Shown: piece by piece, positions 40,959 through 44,086 of the stretch
How the letters are laid out: every line of letters starts with the position of its first letter
How positions within the stretch are numbered: position 1 is the stretch's first letter
Source of the DNA: RUG14199 sp045535205
Lineage (GTDB): Bacteria; Bacillota; Clostridia; Oscillospirales; CAG-272
Assembly (NCBI GenBank): GCA_045535205.1
Contig: JAZSLF010000052.1
Coordinates: forward strand, 1-44,086
DNA length: 44,086 bases
Direction of reading: 5' to 3'
Program-made: the position numbers and the translations under genes
The notes under the pieces: generated by a model
What the model was told of the DNA's origin: nothing
Databases searched by the model: none
The model's input: the letters and a program-made list of their open reading frames with translations, nothing else

Positions 40959-41855
40959 TTAAAAATTTGTTATGAGAAGCTGACAGGTGCCCGAAAGCTC
41001 CGCTTTTGTATCCGGGAAAATCAGGGCAGTACAGCCTGTGCTTACCGAAAGCTTTTCTGAAGTGCAATTGAGTTCCAACATGCCTTCAAGAACGGTAAGG
41101 GAGAGAAGCTTATTGCTTCTGATCTCAGATGCTCCGTCAAAACGGGAAACGTATGCGGAAAAGCCGTCACGTTCCCAAAGAGCCGTCACGCTTCCTTGCG
41201 GTGTCGGAACGCCGCAGAGCTCAAGCTTTCCGCTGTCCGTGTCGGTGCGAAGCACCTTTTCTGCCTTTTCAAGATGTAAGGGTCTCGTATTTCTGCCGTG
41301 ATCGTAAAGTCTGTATGTTATATCTGAGCTGTCCTGTACTTCGGCAAGGAAAACCCCGTTTCCGATTGCGTGGGGACAGCCGCAGGAGATCTTGAATGCA
41401 TCGCCTTTTTTAACTCTGTGAGAAACAAGGGCATCTTCAAGTGTTCCGTTTTTTGATGCTTCAATTATACTGTCTTTATCGTAACCGTTCTTGACGCCGC
41501 AGTAGATTTTTGCGTTTTCTTCATTGTTTATTATATACCAGACCTCGTTTTTTCCGATACAGCCCTCATGCTTCAAGGCAAAGGCATCGTCAGGGTGAAC
41601 CTGAATTGACAGCTTTTCTTTTGCATCTATGAGCTTTACTATATGGGGAAGTCTTTGAAAGCCAAGCTCTTTCAAAACGGCTGAGAGGGGCATACCCTTG
41701 TATTTACCGTTCATAACGGTACAGTCTCCGTCCTCTCTGTCAGAGAGAACCCAGCTTTCCGCAATTATTTGTTTTTCAATGCCGTAGAGCTGACAAAGGG
41801 AGCTGCCGCCCCAAACGTAATTTTTAAAGGCGGGCATCAGTAAAAGAGGATACAT
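40959..41855 (-). CDS. manA: Mannose-6-phosphate isomerase, class I
   Basis: 298 residues, short form typical of Bacillota. It interconverts mannose-6-phosphate and fructose-6-phosphate. Zinc-site motifs are present: IQVHPDD (Gln85, His87), GKNEVWYI (Glu104) and CPHAIGNG (His162). The start LMPAFKNYVWGG is typical. GGAGGTGATATT directly precedes the ATG. The promoter region is shared with the divergent T-box gene, 155 bases away. Together with galK it suggests use of hexoses, though the genes are far apart. Confidence 0.94.
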   Translation of the reverse strand: MYPLLLMPAFKNYVWGGSSLCQLYGIEKQIIAESWVLSDREDGDCTVMNGKYKGMPLSAVLKELGFQRLPHIVKLIDAKEKLSIQVHPDDAFALKHEGCIGKNEVWYIINNEENAKIYCGVKNGYDKDSIIEASKNGTLEDALVSHRVKKGDAFKISCGCPHAIGNGVFLAEVQDSSDITYRLYDHGRNTRPLHLEKAEKVLRTDTDSGKLELCGVPTPQGSVTALWERDGFSAYVSRFDGASEIRSNKLLSLTVLEGMLELNCTSEKLSVSTGCTALIFPDTKAELSGTCQLLITNF

Positions 41856-42010
41856 AATATCACCTCCGAAGCTATAAGACAGTATAACTCAAAAGACGAA
41901 GTCTTTCAAGCGTTTGCTTTCAAATTTAATATTTTTTTATGTCTTTCTGTCATATTAAGGCATGATTTTAAGTATTTTCACCAAAAAACAAGGAAAAAAT
42001 AAAATTATTC

Positions 42011-42039
42011 TTGACAAATCTTTCAGTTTGTGCTACACT
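42011..42039 (+). promoter_or_regulatory. Promoter of the T-box transcript
   Basis: TTGACA (42011-42016), 17-base spacer, TACACT (42034-42039), about 30 bases before the leader begins. Confidence 0.75.
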
Positions 42040-42070
42040 CTTACCATAGTTTAATAACAGTTTATAAAGT

Positions 42071-42334
42071 GATGACCGGAAACAAGTAGCTCCCCGATGG
42101 ACCGTTCAGAAAGCTGCCGTTTGATGCGAGGCAGTCGGAGTCGGACAGTGAATACATTCCGCAAGCTGCACGGTAAACACACAGAGTCTTGTGCCAAAGC
42201 CGTGACGGAGGCTGACCGTAAAACAGCAGGGCATGAAAGTGCCTGATGAGGCGTAGCCTGCAAAGGCTTCGTAAACTGAGGTGGTACCACGATAAATTCG
42301 TCCTCTGTACTTTTGTACAGAGGATTTTGTTTTT
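42071..42334 (+). ncRNA. T-box riboswitch (probable Tyr specifier)
   Basis: The leader has the standard order. The stem I base GATGACCGGAA is followed by AAGTAG, and distal GCTGCC/GGCAG precedes the specifier region GAATACATTCCG, whose 3' part pairs with CCGGAA. A UAC codon followed by A (42153-42156) is the best specifier. The T-box itself is CTGAGGTGGTACCACG (42276-42291). The terminator is CCTCTGTAC (42302-42310), TTTT, GTACAGAGG (42315-42323), then ATTTTGTTTTT. UGGU in the T-box fits a tRNA with discriminator A, as tRNA-Tyr has. Uncharged tRNA would favour the antiterminator and expression of the ligase gene. The gap 41856-42366 holds the promoter, this leader and nothing else recognisable. 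Confidence 0.9.
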
Positions 42335-42366
42335 ATAATTATTAATTAAAGAAAGGTCAGACAAAA

Positions 42367-44013
42367 ATGCCTATTACCGATTTTCTCGAAAGAAATGCAA
42401 AAATATATCCCACCGATACGGCTATAGTTGAGGTGAACCCCGAAAATCAGCCCGAAGCAAGCACAACGTGGCGTGAATTCAATCTTATTGAAACTGCAAG
42501 CGACTCCGAAAAGTACCGCAGAGAGCTTACCTGGAAGGAATTTGACGTCAAGGCCAACCGCTTCGCAAATCTTCTTTTCACAAGAGGCATCAAAAAGGGA
42601 GACAAGGTTGCAATTCTCCTTATGAACTGTCTTGAATGGCTTCCTATCTATTTCGGTGTTCTCAAAACAGGTGCTCTTGCAGTTCCCATGAACTACCGCT
42701 ATTCCGCAGATGAGATCAAATACTGTCTCGATCTTGCAGATGCGAGAATGCTTGTGTTCGGCCCTGAGTTTACGGAGAGAATTGAATGTGTCTATGATGA
42801 GCTTTCAAAAATAGATGATTTCTTCTTCGTCGGTGACAAGGATAAGACTCCCGATTTTGCCGACAATTACGCTCAGATGACATATTATTGCTCAACAACT
42901 GTTCCCCCCGTTGAAATTACTGACGATGATGATGCGGCTATTTATTTCTCATCGGGTACGACAGGCTTCCCCAAGGCGATACTTCACCGCCATTCAGCCC
43001 TCGTTTCCTCCTGTCTCACAGAACAGAACCATCATTCACAGAAAAAAGACGACGTTTTCCTCTGTATTCCGCCTCTTTATCATACAGGTGCCAAGATGCA
43101 TTGGTTCGGCTCTCTCCTTTCAGGCTCAAAGGCAGTTCTTCTGAGAGGTGTTAAGCCTGAATGGGTGCTTCAGACGGCTTCTGAGGAAAAAGCAACTATC
43201 GTTTGGCTTCTCGTTCCGTGGGTGCAGGACATTCTTGACAGTCTCGAACGAGGAGATCTGAAGCTGGAGGATTACCGTCTTTCCGCCTGGAGACTTATGC
43301 ACGTTGGTGCACAGCCTGTTCCTCCCTCCCTTATAAAGCGTTGGAAAAGCGTGTTCCCCAACCATGAGTACGATACGAACTACGGTCTCTCCGAGTCCAT
43401 CGGCCCCGGATGCGTTCACCTCGGTGTTGAAAACATTCACAAGGTGGGTGCCATAGGCAAGGCGGGTCATCTTTGGGAAACGGCTATCGTTGACGAAGAA
43501 GGCAGACCTGTTGAAAAGGGAAAGGTCGGTGAGCTTGCTGTCAGAGGGCCCGGCGTTATGAAGTGCTATTATAAAAATCCCGATGCTACAAATGAAATAC
43601 TCAGAGGAGACTGGCTTCTCACGGGAGATATGGCTAAGGAAGACGAGGACGGCTTTATCTACCTCGTTGACCGTAAAAAAGACGTCATCATCAGCGGCGG
43701 CGAAAACCTCTACCCCGTTCAGATTGAAGACCACCTGAGAGCCCATGAAAAAATTAAGGACGTTGCGGTTATCGGTCTTCCCGACAAGCGTCTCGGAGAA
43801 ATTGCCGCAGCTATCATTGAAGTTAAGGAAGGTATGTCCTGTACCGAGGATGAGATAAATGACTTCTGTCTCTCCCTTCCCAAATATAAGCGTCCCTGCA
43901 AAATTATATTCGCTAAAGTCCCCCGCAATCCAACAGGCAAGATCGAAAAGCCCCGCCTTCGCGAGATATACTGCGGCGGCGTAACTCTCGTCGAAAGTCA
44001 GATAACAAAATAG
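42367..44013 (+). CDS. AMP-forming acyl/aryl-CoA ligase under T-box control
   Basis: 548 residues, ANL (adenylate-forming) superfamily. Motifs are complete: P-loop YFSSGTTGFPKAI, NYGLSES, LTGDMAKEDEDG with the DRKKDVIISGGENLYP hinge, and the C-terminal catalytic Lys in NPTGKIEK (about 525). It activates a carboxylic acid with ATP and transfers it to CoA; the acid is not evident from sequence. A T-box in front is unusual for this family and points to amino-acid supply. If the specifier is Tyr, the enzyme may activate an arylacetate or related acid feeding aromatic amino acid formation. AAAGG precedes the ATG. Another gene starts just beyond the window (AAGGAG at 44081-44086). Confidence 0.88.
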   Translation: MPITDFLERNAKIYPTDTAIVEVNPENQPEASTTWREFNLIETASDSEKYRRELTWKEFDVKANRFANLLFTRGIKKGDKVAILLMNCLEWLPIYFGVLKTGALAVPMNYRYSADEIKYCLDLADARMLVFGPEFTERIECVYDELSKIDDFFFVGDKDKTPDFADNYAQMTYYCSTTVPPVEITDDDDAAIYFSSGTTGFPKAILHRHSALVSSCLTEQNHHSQKKDDVFLCIPPLYHTGAKMHWFGSLLSGSKAVLLRGVKPEWVLQTASEEKATIVWLLVPWVQDILDSLERGDLKLEDYRLSAWRLMHVGAQPVPPSLIKRWKSVFPNHEYDTNYGLSESIGPGCVHLGVENIHKVGAIGKAGHLWETAIVDEEGRPVEKGKVGELAVRGPGVMKCYYKNPDATNEILRGDWLLTGDMAKEDEDGFIYLVDRKKDVIISGGENLYPVQIEDHLRAHEKIKDVAVIGLPDKRLGEIAAAIIEVKEGMSCTEDEINDFCLSLPKYKRPCKIIFAKVPRNPTGKIEKPRLREIYCGGVTLVESQITK

Positions 44014-44086
44014 TTAAAAACACCGTATATTGATTTCTCAACGTCACAAATAAACAGTTCAGCATAAAACAAAATAATATAAGGAG
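44014..44086 (+). other. Intergenic end of window with SD of next gene
   Basis: 73 AT-rich bases after the ligase stop. No terminator hairpin is apparent and the last six bases are AAGGAG, so the next gene (outside the window) is probably in the same T-box operon. Confidence 0.6.

Noticed and set aside
42062..42364. Protein-coding ORFs on the minus strand across the leader
   Set aside because: They lie over the T-box, whose conserved elements and terminator explain the sequence.
42367..44013. Naming the ligase paaK (phenylacetate-CoA ligase)
   Set aside because: Length and motifs fit general acyl-CoA ligases better than PaaK; only the T-box hints at an aromatic substrate.

Overview
The window is a chromosomal segment from a low-to-moderate-GC, Gram-positive (Bacillota) anaerobe, most likely a gut clostridium of the Oscillospiraceae/Ruminococcaceae type. 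The evidence is the gene set (dnaA, dnaN, remB, gyrB, gyrA, parA/parB, DUF6062, an AbrB-type regulator, a T-box leader), strong AGGAGG-like ribosome binding sites, and BspA-type leucine-rich-repeat surface proteins ending in dockerin-like repeats. It contains the replication origin. No rRNA, tRNA or CRISPR array was recognised.

Layout. 1-9833 (minus strand): a run galK-pgsA-luxS-mtnN-SLOG protein-secreted C39-like protease, preceded by two tandem BspA-like proteins. luxS and mtnN together make the methyl-cycle detoxification branch (S-adenosylhomocysteine to homocysteine plus AI-2 precursor). 10112-12056 (plus): a D,D-carboxypeptidase and a TraX-like membrane protein. 12331-14472 (minus): topoisomerase III. 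14676-16625 (plus): a two-component system. 16626-19433: a 2.8-kb accessory island carrying a broken Y1 transposase, an AbiEi/AbiEii toxin-antitoxin pair, a small unknown ORF and a stop-interrupted XRE regulator. It is bounded by copies of one 27-bp palindromic repeat. 19560-29698 (plus): dnaA, the origin, dnaN, remB, gyrB, a PfkB kinase, gyrA, a membrane protein and a lipoprotein. 29880-41855: a mostly minus-strand block with a BspA-like lipoprotein, a MORN protein, serS, parB, parA, parS-like sites, a second divergent ParB, DUF6062, a zinc-ribbon protein, a YwaF-like protein and manA; abrB is the plus-strand exception. 42011-44013 (plus): a T-box riboswitch in front of an acyl/aryl-CoA ligase. 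The last bases hold the ribosome binding site of a gene beyond the window.

The strongest unusual signal is the origin. The dnaA-dnaN gap has no TTATCCACA box. Instead it carries five copies of TTTTGAACA and three of TTTTCTACA (shared form TTTTNNACA). The last TTTTGAACA is followed by a GC cluster and a DnaA-trio-like tract, the layout of a basal unwinding system. The DnaA recognition helix in the same window reads RKHTTV rather than the usual RDHTTV. Together these suggest a protein and its origin site that diverged together. G/C hand counts on either side change sign across this region, which supports an active bidirectional origin and implies that the 29.9-41.9 kb block is transcribed head-on to replication.

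Other points of interest are the T-box (probable Tyr specifier) in front of a CoA ligase, three copies of a composite palindromic element that each abut the TAG stop codon of a gene, missing recF and S4-domain genes at the origin, and GyrA residues at the quinolone positions that lack both usual drug-bridge side chains.
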